Of a stretch of DNA of 64,000 bases, positions 38,041 to 49,440 are shown piece by piece. This DNA comes from Cynocephalus volans (lineage: Eukaryota > Chordata > Mammalia > Dermoptera > Cynocephalidae): contig NC_084462.1 of assembly GCF_027409185.1 (NCBI RefSeq), positions 186,128,071-186,192,070 of the forward strand. The letters are read 5' to 3'. The first letter of the stretch is position 1. Each line of letters starts with the position of its first letter. The notes under the pieces were generated by a model. That model was not told the DNA's origin. It worked only from the letters and a program-made list of their open reading frames with translations, and did no database searches. Made by a program: the position numbers and the translations under genes.

Positions 38041-39600
38041 TTTTCCTCTATGTTTTCTTTTCTAATAGTTTCATAGTTTCAGGACTCAAATGTACTTCTT
38101 ATTCCATTTTGAGTTGCTTTTTGTATGAGGGCGCAATTTCATTAATCTTAATTTGAATACCCAATTTTCCCAACAAAATTTTTTGAAGAAACTGTGCTCT
38201 TTTCATTGAGGGTTCTTGGCACTTTTGTTAAAAATCAGGTGAATGTAAATTTTTAGTTTTATTTCTGGGCTTTCTGCTCTATCTGCTCTATGTATTTTTG
38301 TATGTCATCACCGAGCTGTTTCAATTATTTTAGATTTATAATATATTCTTAACCAATATTAAGTAGCATTTATCTCTGGGATGAAAGGATGGCTCAAAAG
38401 AAGCAAGTAAATAAATATGATCAATGCCATTACAGAATGAAGGAGAAAAAGCATATGATCCTTTCAACAGAGATAGAAAAAGCATTTGACATATTTCCAC
38501 CTATTTTTATTAACAACAAATTCAACAAATTTGTCATAGTAATATCCTTCACTACATAAAAGGTCGTATATGATAATTCCACAGCTAATAACAAGCTTAA
38601 CATTGAAAGTTTATGTTTGCTATGTGTGATCAGAACAAGACCATAAAACCCTCTCTCACCACTTCCATTAAACATAAAACTGGAAATTCTAGTCAGGAGC
38701 ATTGAGGTAATAAAAATAAATAAATGACATGCACTTATGAAAGAGAATAAAAATTGTTTTTGTTTCCTGATAACATGATCTATTATATAAAAACCTTAAA
38801 GACTCCACCTATGAACTGTGACAACTAATAGAAGCACTAGCAATGAACTATCTAAAGATTAAATCTGTAAAACAATCCAATTTAAAATAGAATCAGAAAA
38901 AAAATAAATTCTTGGGAACATATTTAACAAAATTAATAACAGATTTGCATATTGAAAACTTTAAGGGATTGATAAGATCATGGAAGTATTAATGGAAGAG
39001 AGTTTTTCAAAATTGATGGCAGACATAAAAATGCAGATGAAGGAAGTCCACAGAGCACCAACACCATAAATAAAAGCAACAAAAATGAAGTGCACACACA
39101 CACACACGCACACACGCACATGCACACACATGCACACACACACGCACACACATTTACAAACATGCACACACATGCACACACGCACGTGTGCACACACACG
39201 CACACACACACGCAAGCACACACGCACACACATGCACGCACACCCATGACCAAGATATTAAATTTTATCAGATTTAAAACTGCAGAAAATATCTAAAGTG
39301 GTTGTGTTTAGAAAGGCTTACACATAAAAGAAGAATCATAAGCATTTCAGAGGACTTCTTGTCAGAATCAATGCAAACAAAAATCGAGAAGTTTTAAATA
39401 TTTAAAGTGTTGGAAGCTGCAACCACCAACACCCACGATTCCTGATTCAGGTAAATAATCCCTCAAAAGTTAAGGAGAACAACATCTCCTCATACCCTGC
39501 TTCCCCCAAGAATTGATGAATATTTGATATTCATAGAATAGCACAGAAATTATACCCAATGATAGAATGTAACTTCCAAAATAGCAAAGAGAGTAAATTT
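38041..39600 (-). mobile_element. L1 fragment with inverted 5' part, containing a (CA)n array
   Basis: 38,041-38,375 is reverse-complement L1, equivalent to about 56,470-56,930. From 38,380 sense L1 ORF2 text appears ('gcatttgacatatttcc', 'aagcttaacattgaaag'), equivalent to about 55,750-56,460 and a little further. The sense part is the more 5' piece, so this fits a minus-strand L1 with an inverted 5' end. The left (3') part is truncated or diverged. Confidence 0.65.
39092..39245. repeat. (CA)n-rich microsatellite
   Basis: About 150 bp of CA repeats interspersed with CGCA and TGCA variants. Confidence 0.95.
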
Positions 39601-39611
39601 TGAATGTCTCA

Positions 39612-39956
39612 TGTTGGGAAAATATAGAAAGATTGTCAGGGCCCCTCAGATGTTCAGAATCTTGCCGAGCATTTGCTGTAAATATCCTCAGGTGTTCCTT
39701 TTTAATGCTCAATGCAATTGCATATGGGCACCCAGGTGTCCTAGGTTATGGACCTGAGTATAAAGGACTAACAGCTCTTATCCACAGTGCTGCTCAGAAC
39801 TCTCAGAGAAGCCCTTAGGACGGCTGCTCCCAGCTCTGAATAAAGCCTATTAATCTTTACCCACAGCTCCCAGGACCTTTTTCCTATTATCTAGCTTGTA
39901 GACCTGCATGTGGAGGGATCGTGACCCAGTTTGTGAGCCCTAGCCCTACCTCTACA
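39612..39956 (+). repeat. 5' LTR of the provirus
   Basis: 345 bp. A TATA-like 'gtataaagg' near 39,761, AATAAAG near 39,839, and the end 'tctaca' followed by a PBS-like 'attggcatagtcagcagg'. No target-site duplication could be matched with the base pairs after 44,101. Confidence 0.85.
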
Positions 39957-39976
39957 ATTGGCATAGTCAGCAGGTT

Positions 39977-40288
39977 TTGAGGGCACGTACAGGAGCCCCT
40001 TGGGAGAAGGAGGTAATGTGGCTCCTCCTGAATATTCTGTACCCTCTGGCCACTTTCCTGTTGACCTGGATCTGGTTGCTGCTTACAAAACTGCAAGTCA
40101 GCATAGACCAGGCACTCCATGAAGCAGGCTGTCCTCGTAGAACCCCTTGGGAGGAAGAGGAAATGTGGCTGTCCTTGAGGATGTGGTGCCTGGTGGTCAC
40201 TTTTCTGCTGTCCAGAGCCTGGCTACTACTCAGTGTGCTGCAAACTGATCAAGATTTGAAGAAGAAAGCAGAGTTGAAGGAAGCATGA
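39977..40288 (+). other. Open frame in the provirus leader made of two hydrophobic repeats
   Basis: A 103-codon open frame lies just downstream of the 5' LTR. It contains two similar units of about 45 codons. Each has PWE(K/E)E followed by an MWL motif, then a hydrophobic stretch with TFLL and WLLL, long enough for a membrane segment. The nucleotide sequence repeats too ('ccccttgggag', 'aatgtggct', 'ctggatctggttgctgctta' against 'cagagcctggctactactca'). I do not recognise the product. The position is that expected of the untranslated leader or start of gag. It may be chance openness of a duplicated leader segment. Confidence 0.5.
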
Positions 40289-40786
40289 ATAACTGTCCTG
40301 GAGGATGACATGCAGTGAGTGGCCACCCCTGCTTCTCACACCAGGGCTAACGACAAACCCAGCACTGAGTTGGGGGAGACTGTGCATCTCCAGGCATGAC
40401 CTGTTGTGCACCAAAAAGTGAAGTGCAAGCACCCTATAGGACCAGGCAGCCACCCGGCACACAATCCACAGGTGACCCAGTTCACTACCTATGTCCTTTA
40501 TTCCCACATTGAATTATTTGACTTGCAGAGACAGTTTTGGCAGAAAAAGGGGAGCTCCTGGCTGCTTGGCTACTGATGTTATGAGATCTGTGAATAGTGT
40601 GATGTGCTCTGGTGAGAAGATGGAAGAGGTGGCCTCTATTACCAGCCACCCTTACCTGAGGCAGCAGCTGCAGAATATCAATAGCAGCTGTTGATATGCA
40701 CAAGTGCCAAGTAATCACTCCCTAATGGAATGGGTGAGTGCAGCTACCTGAACCATGTGAGGGAATACTAGAGAACTCCCAAGACT

Positions 40787-42900
40787 GTGAATAAATGGCA
40801 AACACATTCTGAGTTGGTTCCAATCTCAGCTGATAGCCAAGATAAGTTCACCTTCACCTGGGACGGGACACAGTGGAAACTTTCAAGTATTTCCCCAAGG
40901 TTATCTGCATCGCCCAACCATCTGTCATGGTTTAGTGGCTGGGGAACTAGCCAAGAGGACAAGGTCCAGCACAGTTACAATGTTTCACTACATTGATGAT
41001 GTGTTGTTAACCTCTGATTCTCTAACAAATTTAACCCAGGAAGCTCCAATGCTGCTAAGCCATTTGGAACTATGTGGGCAGGCCATGAACACAGCCAAAG
41101 TGCAAAGACCTGGACTGTCAGTCAAATTCTTAAGAGTTGTCTGGTTGGGTAAGAGGGGGTCATCCCAGAAGCTATTACAGATAAGATACATGTGTACCTT
41201 AACCTACAAACTGTAGCTCAGCTGCAGACATATTTGAGATTCTGGGGTATTGGAGAACTTTGGTACCCCATATGGCTCAAATGGCATGCCCAATGTATGC
41301 ATTAATAAAGACAGGAGCCCCCTGGCATTGGACTGAGGAAGTAGAACAGGCTTTCCAGGCTACAAAGAGGGCAGCATAGCAAGTATAGGCCTTACAAGTG
41401 GCTGATCCCACTAAGCCTTTTGAATTAGATGTACATATATCCAGGAGGGGTTAGGATGGGGTTTGTGGAAGAGACAAGACCGATTCGAAACACGTGCATG
41501 ATTCTGGTCTCAGCTCTGGAAAGGTGCTGAATTACGCTAAGCTCTGGAAGGGTGCTGAATTATGCTATTCTCTGATAGAAAAACAGCTAGCAGCCGTATA
41601 TTTTGCCTTGATGGCCACTGAAGCTATCACAGGAACTGCCAAAATCCTAGTAAGGACAACATATCTCACACTAGGTTGGCTGTGCATGTGGGCATCCAAC
41701 CCTAAAACAGGCATAGCTCAGACTCCCACTCTGTCTACATGGGGAGCATATATAGAACAAAGGAGCACTGTGTCAGCGAGTCCTCTGTCCAAAGACTTGC
41801 GAACTCTGCTAGGCCAGGTAGTGGTTGTGGAGGCCACACCTTTCCATGAGGGACAGGGACCTATCACAGAGCAAGCTTGGTATACAGATGGCTCTAGCAT
41901 GGGACCTTCAGCATCATGGGCAGGTGTTGCTGTCCAGCCCTTAACGGATACCATATGGTATGAAAATGGCACAGGGCAAAGCAGTCAATGGGCAGAATTG
42001 AAAGCTCTTTGGGTGGTGATAAAAAATGAGCCTGGGCCATTAACCATCTGCACTGACAGCTGGGCTGTGTACAAAGGTTTAACCGTTTGGATTTCTACTT
42101 GGAAGTATCAACAGGGGATGTTTGCCTACTGACCCCAGTGGGGACAAGCCATGTGGCAAGAGTTATGGGAATTGGGGCATGAGAAAGAAGTAACTCTTTT
42201 CCATGTCACAGGACACTTCCCGTTTAGCCAGTCCAGGAAATGATGAAGCCATTGCCTTGGCTAAGGTAAGATGGATGGAGAGAGCCGCAGATGCTGATGT
42301 AGCCCAGTGGTTACATCAACGAATGCAACATGCTGGCAGCAAGACCATGTGGATGGCGGCTCAAAGATGGGCCCTGCCTATAAAATGGGAAGATGTAGTG
42401 AATGCCTGTCATGCTTGTCTAGTATGTGCTCAAGAGTGTCCACACTCCCAGTGGGTGCCCCATGTAGAAGCACAAATAACTCAAGGAAGGGTGCCCCTGG
42501 ATTGATGGCAAGTGGACTTTGTTGGACCACTGCCCAGGTCAGAGAATTTCAGATACATCTTCACTGCTGCTCATGCAGCTACTGGTCTTCTGCTTGTATG
42601 GCCTTGTAAGGCCTCAGACAATGTAAACACTGTGAAGGCACTGCATAGCCTTGAGGCCCTGTATGACCTTCCTGTAGTCACAGAGTGTGACAATGAATGC
42701 ACTTTACTGGACATGAGGTTCAGAGGTGGGCTTACCAGCTGTCTATTCAGTGGAAGTTGCATGTGCCATATCATCCCCAGGCAGCAGGGATGATTGAGCA
42801 ATACAATGGTCTCCTAAAACAGGAGCTAAGGCTATCTGCCCAACCCCCGTCCCTGAAGGGGTGGACACAGTGGTCCCGGCAACAGTCAGGATTCTAAATA
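40787..42900 (+). pseudogene. Retroviral pol pseudogene (RT, RNase H, integrase)
   Basis: The RT part shows FTFTWDGTQW near 40,850 and the active-site YIDD at 40,989-41,000, followed by a short LLTS. RNase H shows TDGS near 41,887 and CTDSWAV near 42,050, inside a 212-codon open frame (41,494-42,132). Integrase shows a Cys pair 'HACLVC' near 42,410, WQVDFVGPLP near 42,508 (first catalytic Asp) and, after a frame change, HFTGHEVQRW near 42,700 and the third catalytic Glu in 'IEQYNG' near 42,795. Several frameshifts and stops separate the parts; no complete product is possible. No protease was identified. Confidence 0.85.
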
Positions 42901-43732
42901 AGAGACCCCACAAGTGCAGGCCCTCTCCAGTGGAAGATCTGTTGCATGGGGCTGCAGCACATAAACAAGAGCAGATCACTACTTGAGCTTTTGGCAAGAA
43001 TGGAAATATTCTCTTACCAGCCCCAACCTGTTTACTACTGGAACAGACAGTACAATGGGAATGGCCTTGGAGAATAGAAGCCCCCGGTATACGCTGGGTA
43101 GGCCTAATAGGGCCTTGGGGAAAAGGACTAGTAGAAGATTTGGAAATTTCACCTTGGATGACAAGTACCTGGCGTAATCAAGTAAAGGTAACATGGCCTG
43201 GAACAGATGAGCGCTCTATTCCAAAGGGCATGTTTATATTGTCATTATGGCCAATTATGAGTTCCCCTGTAGTGTTACATGTAGAACCTACAGATCCAAC
43301 AGTGTTAGCCGATAATGTAAGGTAGCATAAATCAGGTAAGATAACTATTCCTGCAACCATCTTTCCCAGGTTGGCAAACTAGCATGCACCTTACCAGAGG
43401 GGTGAGAACTGCTCCTATTGGTACCAATAACCCTTCTGTCTTTTCCCCCATAGTGCTCTGGCTGTGGGCACCAGAGTCAACTGGGCACATGCATACGTTC
43501 GTGTGACCAATGTGTCTGCTTATTGAATATGCACTGAAGTTCACACCAGTGATGACTACTAACTGGGCATGTGTGGCTAATAGTTGAAAGGACAGAACTT
43601 CAGTACAAGTCTAAGGCATATTTTACAGACAATAGTTATATGAATGTAAGGGTCATTTATCCTAGCTAAGGGAACATTCCAGAAGATTCTGAACACATGG
43701 ATAATATGGTAAGGGACCCTGAAGCAGTGGAT

Positions 43733-44101
43733 TGTTGGGAAAATATAGGAAAATGGTCAGGGCCCCTCAGATGTTAAAAATATTGCCGAGCATTTGCTGT
43801 AAATATCCTCAGGTGTTTCTTTTTACTACTTAATGTAATTGCATCTGGGCACCCAGGTGTCCTGGGTTATGGACCTAAGTATAAAGGACTAACAGGTCTG
43901 ATCTACGGTGCTTCTCAAAACTCTCAGAGAAGCCGCTAGGACGCCTGCTCCCAGCTCTGAATAAACTCAATTAATCTTTTACCCACGGCCCCCAGGACAT
44001 TTTTCCAACTACCCAGCTTGTGGACCTGCGTGTGGACGGTTTGTGACTCAGTCTGCGCAACAGACTTGAGTGCTCTGTGAGCCCTAAGCCCTAGCTCTAC
44101 A
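43733..44101 (+). repeat. 3' LTR of the provirus
   Basis: 369 bp, same landmarks as the 5' LTR. It is followed by 'gatggcgttatcagggcaag', which again resembles the PBS-like text after the 5' LTR. Confidence 0.85.
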
Positions 44102-44875
44102 GATGGCGTTATCAGGGCAAGTGTGTGAGGGATACTTTGGGGACATCAGAGAGTGGGCAGGGATTGGGACTCTGTTCATCGGGTTTTCATTATCTACGTG
44201 GACTATTCCCAAGCAAGCTGAGAGATACGTCTTAGGACACAGTTCCCGAGGACACTTTGACAGATGCAGACCAAAAATTCAGCCCAGCAGGGCTCTGGTG
44301 GGATTTATCACTGTGCTTGTCACACTGAATTGTCCACATGGAAACATGAGAGCTGTGTCGGGCCCTCAAGAAACTGCTTTTCCATCCGGGAAACTGATGG
44401 AAGGACAGAGAGTGGGACAAATCCTGAACATCAGTGTCCACGGTGTGGATGAGGACCCAGAGGCTTAACCGCCCCAGGGAGGACAGAGACCCTATGGGCT
44501 GAGGTCATGGAGCATGATTATAACAATGACGGGATGTGGGCTTGGCTGAGAAAAAAAAGTGCATTTATGGACAGTTTGCATCTGGACTTATCTAAAATTT
44601 AGGGGAAAATATTCTTGATCAAAGGAACAAAAGAATCGATACAATGATTTGTGTGTCAGGAAAGAGAACAGGTCATGGTAAAACCTGGGGGGGGGGGAAT
44701 GTCCCAGTGAGAGGAAACATCTTATCTACAAATGAGGAAAGTTACTTCACTCTGTGTGGCCTGCAGTGAGAACATGGGAATTAGAGTCACGAAGAACAAA
44801 GCAAGAAATGACCCTGAGGGACATCTGAGAGTCAGCAGAGCAGAGGAAACCTCAGATCCCAAGAGGAATCCCCCA
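44102..44875. other. Sequence downstream of the provirus; no gene
   Basis: The first 120 bp loosely resemble the leader after the 5' LTR. The rest shows no gene. The last part is the 3' flank of the 45-kb V gene, with a G-run near 44,688-44,697. Confidence 0.5.
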
Positions 44876-44966
44876 TCCCCTCTCTGCACCTGCTCCATGG
44901 GGCACAGGAGCTGGGTGGGCCTTGAGCGCCCCCTGCAGCCCAGATCCCTCCTGTATCCTGCAGGGA

Positions 44967-45005
44967 GGTTTGTGTCTGGGCTCACGCTGACTTCCTATCA
45001 CTGTG
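44967..45005 (-). other. V-RSS of the IGHV4-like segment
   Basis: Heptamer CACAGTG (44,999-45,005), 23-bp spacer (44,976-44,998), nonamer ACACAAACC (44,967-44,975). Confidence 0.95.
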
Positions 45006-45446
45006 TGTCTTGCACAGAAATACACGGCCGTGTCCTCGTCGGTCACAGAGCTCAGCTGCAGGGAGAACTGGTTCGTGGACGTGTCTCTGGTGATGGAGAT
45101 GCGGCTCTTGAGGGATGAGCTATAAGCTGTTCTTCCACTATAACTGATGAGTCCCATCCACTCAAGCTCCTTCCCTGAGAGCTGGCGGATCCAGTGCCAG
45201 TAGGAATTACTGGTTGTGATGGAGTCACCAGAGACTGTGCAGGTGAGGGAGAGGGTCTGCGAGGGCTTCACCAGTCCTGGGCCCGACTCCTGCAGCTGCA
45301 CCTCGGATAGGACACCTGGAGACAAGGAGAATCAGAACCTGTCAGTCATGTGCAGTCACGACCATCCCACAGACCCGTGCCTGACATCTGAGAAACTCAC
45401 ATTTGGAAGTTGTCACCAGGTAAAGGAGAAGACCCCACAGTTTCAT
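45006..45446 (-). CDS. IGHV4-like heavy-chain V segment, apparently functional
   Basis: Leader exon 45,401-45,446 (46 nt; [15 protein letters not shown] plus one base; donor GTGAGT). V exon 45,006-45,315 (310 nt) completes the leader as CVLS, then [18 protein letters not shown]1 'TLSLTC', CDR1 around '[12 protein letters not shown]', FR2 '[14 protein letters not shown]', CDR2 '[15 protein letters not shown]', FR3 '[16 protein letters not shown]' and 'DTAVYFCAR' contain all the canonical Cys and Trp residues and no stop. It is most similar to IGHV4, and several pseudogenes in the window are its close relatives (13, 22 and 32 kb). Intact promoter octamer and RSS. Function: V domain of the heavy chain. 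Confidence 0.95.
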
Positions 45447-45557
45447 CTTTAATTAGATCTCAACTCTGCCTTTCACAGAGACCTGAGCCCTGTCTGAGGA
45501 CAGACCTGTGAGCTTCCACCACCCAAGCACCACATTTACCCTGGAGCTTGAAGGAAA

Positions 45558-45565
45558 ATTTGCAT
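45558..45565 (-). promoter_or_regulatory. Octamer of the IGHV4-like promoter
   Basis: Perfect ATGCAAAT on the minus strand, 111 bp upstream of the leader ATG. Confidence 0.88.
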
Positions 45566-46865
45566 GTGGGGGAGCTGTGTTCTTATAAGTGGTTATAAAC
45601 TTAGGTGAGAGACTTTGTATTTTTTAAGTGCCTGTATAGTTTCGTTTTTCTTAAAATTATTTGACATGCAATTATGGAATAGGAGAGAACCTGGTGAGTT
45701 TGAAATAACTGAAATGTGTCCCCAGCTTTCTGAGCCCAGATCTCCCTTCCTTCAACTCCCATCTTCTGTGTCGTCTTGCTGCAGCCCAACTCTGCTCCAT
45801 AAACCCAGGCTCTGGGTCTTGCTTCCCAGCACTGATCTCAGCAGAACCCCTGCTTTCTTTCCCTGTACCCTGTCCTGTCATGTGGTTCTCATCACACTTG
45901 AGAGCTTGTTACATTGTTACATTGTTGCTGTTCCATGAGTTTCAAGCCTACCTTGAGCTCTGTCCACCCTGTGATACAAGACACAGTACATGGGAACCCA
46001 CAGGGACTCTGCAAAAAATGACGCCTTGTGCATTACTCAGTAAAGTGATTCTAAGTATTTGGGAAAGAGCAAAAGACTTTTAAATGCCCGCATCACAGAG
46101 TAAGTCATGTCCATCTGCAGTGTAAATTTTTCCTATCTACATTCAGTTCTCATCCAAATTTTATGGATGTTAATCTTTCATTTAATCCTCCAATTTCATC
46201 AGTTGTCCCTGATTTTTTAAGATATCCTTTAAAAACCTCAATTATAATGGTTAACATGCAAGCAGTAAAACCATCCAGAGCATAAAACTTGTAAAAACAA
46301 ACTTCCCCTTGACGCTCATGTGCTGGGGTCCGTGACAGCCCCTCCATGACTGTGGTCACTGCCCCCTGTACCACTGCCCAGCACAGAGAAAGAGGCCAGG
46401 GGCTGGGCTGGATGCTGGGCTGAGTCTGCCCCTGGGAGCTCCCTCGCAATCCCAAGGGCAGGTCCATGTCATGCAGGGACAGCCCTTCACGTCACATTAA
46501 ACAGAAGAGGAGGGAATGAGGAATTTCAGATAGACTATTTTTTATTTGATATGAAGACATTGAACCTGGACTCTATTGACAGTCCAAGTGCGCAAAACAG
46601 TATTGGTAATGGGGGGCCCAGTGTTGTACCACAAATCTACACAACTTCTTCATCCTGTGCAACTGAATGTGATGCCTGCTGAACTTTAATTTAATGAACC
46701 AGGCTGTGAGTGTGTGTGTGGCATCTGTGCACATTCATTTGGGCATAATTAATCATATGCTCTAACTGACATCAAAAGATCAAAAATGTATGATATGTGT
46801 TGTCTTCAGATTGAAAGAGACCGGTGGGGGTGCACTGGAGTCTAACACGCTAAGCACGTGTCACC

Positions 46866-46898
<33 letters not shown>

Positions 46899-48484
46899 GA
46901 CTCTTGCCTTTTCTCTTTCTGCACAAACACAAACAGACACACAGACGCACAGATACACAGACATATACACAGAGAGACACACACACTCACCACTGATCAT
47001 TTTTGAAAATCTACCTGGAGCGATGCCTCTGATTGATGCTGAGCAATTCCTTGTAACAGACACAAATGTGATCTTTGCAGGCTTTTTATGGATGTTCTTC
47101 AAGAAGGCACAGTGTACAGGAAGAATCTCCCGAGGTACAAAGTGAGCAGGACCACACTGTGTGTTGTGGGGACTTAGTGCATCGCACACTGTTCCTTGTA
47201 TCATAATTATCCTGCTAGAATGATGTATATGCTGGATATTGTGTTTTGTGGATGGAGCTCTTACAAAAAAATATTTTCAGAAAAATAATGTTGAAAAATT
47301 ATTAATCAGGAGTCTCATACCACTGAATAGAGAAAATATATTCATGGAAATGAAATTGTCTCAAAGTGGGAGAAATGTGAGAAAAATACTAGCAGAGAAA
47401 ATTGCAAATGTGCTATAAATAAAAGAAACAGTATTAAAACAATGATTATACCAATACTAATAATACTTAGTAGTATTTATATATTTAATGAATCAATAAG
47501 CAAATGTAAACAAAAAATATAGGATTACAATAAAATACAAAAAAAGAGTTGCATTGGAAACCAGCAGAAACATGGAATGAGATGATTTTATGTCTTGGTT
47601 TTAGAAGCAATAAAGGAATGAAAGTTCGTAGCATCAGTGGAGTAAATTCAGGTTTCTAGTTTGTTTCCTTTGAAACTCCAATGAGCATGAGGGGAGAGAG
47701 AAAAGGAACAAGTGAGAAGAGATCCAAGAATAGACCCTTAAGGCAAAGAAGAAATGTGGGAGCAGGGGTCAAGAATGATCTTACAGAGCAAATTCTAATG
47801 CAGCAAACCACGCCGAGATGTGCCTGTGATCGTGTGAGGTTTAAATAGAATGAAGGGTGAAAGTAAAAGGCAAAATGGGAGCTTTCATCACAAAAGTGCA
47901 GGTTTTAGCAATACTTGCCTTGCAAGGTTGTAAATATTTGAATGTAAGATAGTTGGGAACACATGACCTGAAATCAACAATAAAAATACCTGCCACAGCA
48001 ATGCTGAAAAAGAAATATAGACTTTTCAAGGCTTTATTGAAGTTCAATTATGCCTACAGACAATAATCTAACCTGCAAGGCTGTGGTACTTGTCACAAAC
48101 CAATCACTGTGCTGTACCTTGCTCAGGGTCTTCCTGTCAGACTTTCTAACATGGGATATTCCTATCCCAGCCTCCTTCAGGTCTGTTCCAAATGTTCAGG
48201 CTCAGAGATATTTATTGGTGGACTCTGACCACAGGCGGCACCAGGGATGGTGGTTTTGACAGACTATTCAGCCCTTTCCCTGACGTTGTCTGACTCCAGC
48301 CACCCATTGGCTCCTCCACCTCACTGCTCTGAAGCTCGTGGGGCCTTCTGCACATCCTCTGACACAAGGTGTGTGAGGTGACAGGTGTCCAGGGGTCCGC
48401 AGCTGCCCTGTCCTCACAGATAATCTGCATTCTCAAGAAAGCTACTTTATGGCTGCTGCTGATTCAAGTTAATATTACTTAAAT
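45566..48484. other. Intergenic, no gene; short CTGT and CA-type repeats about 46,868-46,990
   Basis: No gene recognised. (CTGT)n then (CT)n then CA/GACA-rich sequence at 46,868-46,990 gives spurious serine/threonine-rich open frames. A 105-codon minus-strand frame (46,150-46,467) shows no family resemblance. Confidence 0.5.
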
Positions 48485-49440
48485 GTTTCTATTAATCAGC
48501 TGTACAAAATATAGACAAATTGGTTACTATCTTAAATCAGCACTTGTGGTGAAACTTTACAAAGACAGCCGAGGTTGTTTTTCACCATATGCACCCAGTC
48601 AACAAGAAAACCCTGGGGATTCTCTAAAGGTGGGACATGGCTGGTAAGCAAGCCTCAAGGACTCCTTAGACATCTCCAGGTAGATTTTCATCAGCTTCCA
48701 TTCTTCAGAGGATGTAAATATGTTTTACTTATTGTCTGCCTACTTTGATAATGATCTCAGATAATTCATTGGCAAAAATGTTACTCTATCAGTTGATAAA
48801 AAGCTGATTTATTTTGTGTTTCTGTCTGACATATGACAACATTTATATAAAGTGAGCTTGCCCAAATTCTAAACACAAGAGCACACACGTATATACACAT
48901 AGAAAGTATGATTTTGGAGTAGTACATGTCAAATGGGTACTTTGCAAACAAACTGGTGATGACATTTGTCTCAGAAATGTAAAAAAATTACAAAACACAA
49001 ACAAACTATCTTAAGAGTCATATGGAAAAATAAAAGACACTGAATAGCCAAAGCAATCCATAGCAATAAAAAATATAAAATAAAATAAAGCTGGAGGCAT
49101 CATACTGTCACAAACACACACACACGGAGCAATAGAACAGAACAGAGAACCGAGAAATCAATCCACATACTTAAAGTCAACTGACCTTTCAAAAAGGCAC
49201 TAAGAACATACATTGGGGAAATTCTAGTCCCCTAAAGAAATGGTCCTGTGAAAACTGGACATCCATTTGCAGAAGAATCAAACTAGATCTGCACCTCTCA
49301 CCATATACCTAAATCAACTCAGAATGGAATAGAGACTTAAATATACCACCCCGAACTGTAAAACTACTGAAAGAGAACATAGGGAAACAATTAAGGATGT
49401 AGTACTTGGCAAATATTTAATGACAAACTTTTACGACGTC
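48485..49440 (+). repeat. Right copy of the segmental duplication plus its L1 piece
   Basis: Partner of 1-about 900. From about 49,010 the shared sequence is L1 ('gctggaggcatcatac', 'actggacatccatttgcag'). The L1 is cut off near 49,430 here, while the left copy continues to 2,115. Confidence 0.75.

Larger units (their letters stand above)
39612..44101 (+). mobile_element. Degenerate endogenous retrovirus with two LTRs (class III/ERV-L-like pol)
   Basis: 5' LTR 39,612-39,956 and 3' LTR 43,733-44,101 both begin TGTTGGGAAAATATAG, share 'cagggcccctcagatgtt', a TATA-like 'gtataaagg' and the AATAAA signal, and end 'tctaca'. They are visibly diverged, and the 3' one has an extra stretch of about 20 bp. 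Between them lie a leader region, a decayed pol and a short decayed remainder with no recognisable env. gag is not recognised. LTR and pol order prove orientation. The ERV-L placement rests on the integrase text (for example 'HVPYHPQAAGMIEQYNG') and is moderate. Confidence 0.85.

Noticed and set aside
38961-39296. Cys/Val-rich and His/Thr-rich frames
   Set aside because: Products of the (CA)n microsatellite.
41494-42132. 212-codon frame as a host gene
   Set aside because: Contains retroviral RNase H motifs and lies inside the provirus; it is part of the decayed pol.
46150-46467. 105-codon minus-strand frame as a processed pseudogene
   Set aside because: Read through for known proteins and none recognised; no splice or polyA features.
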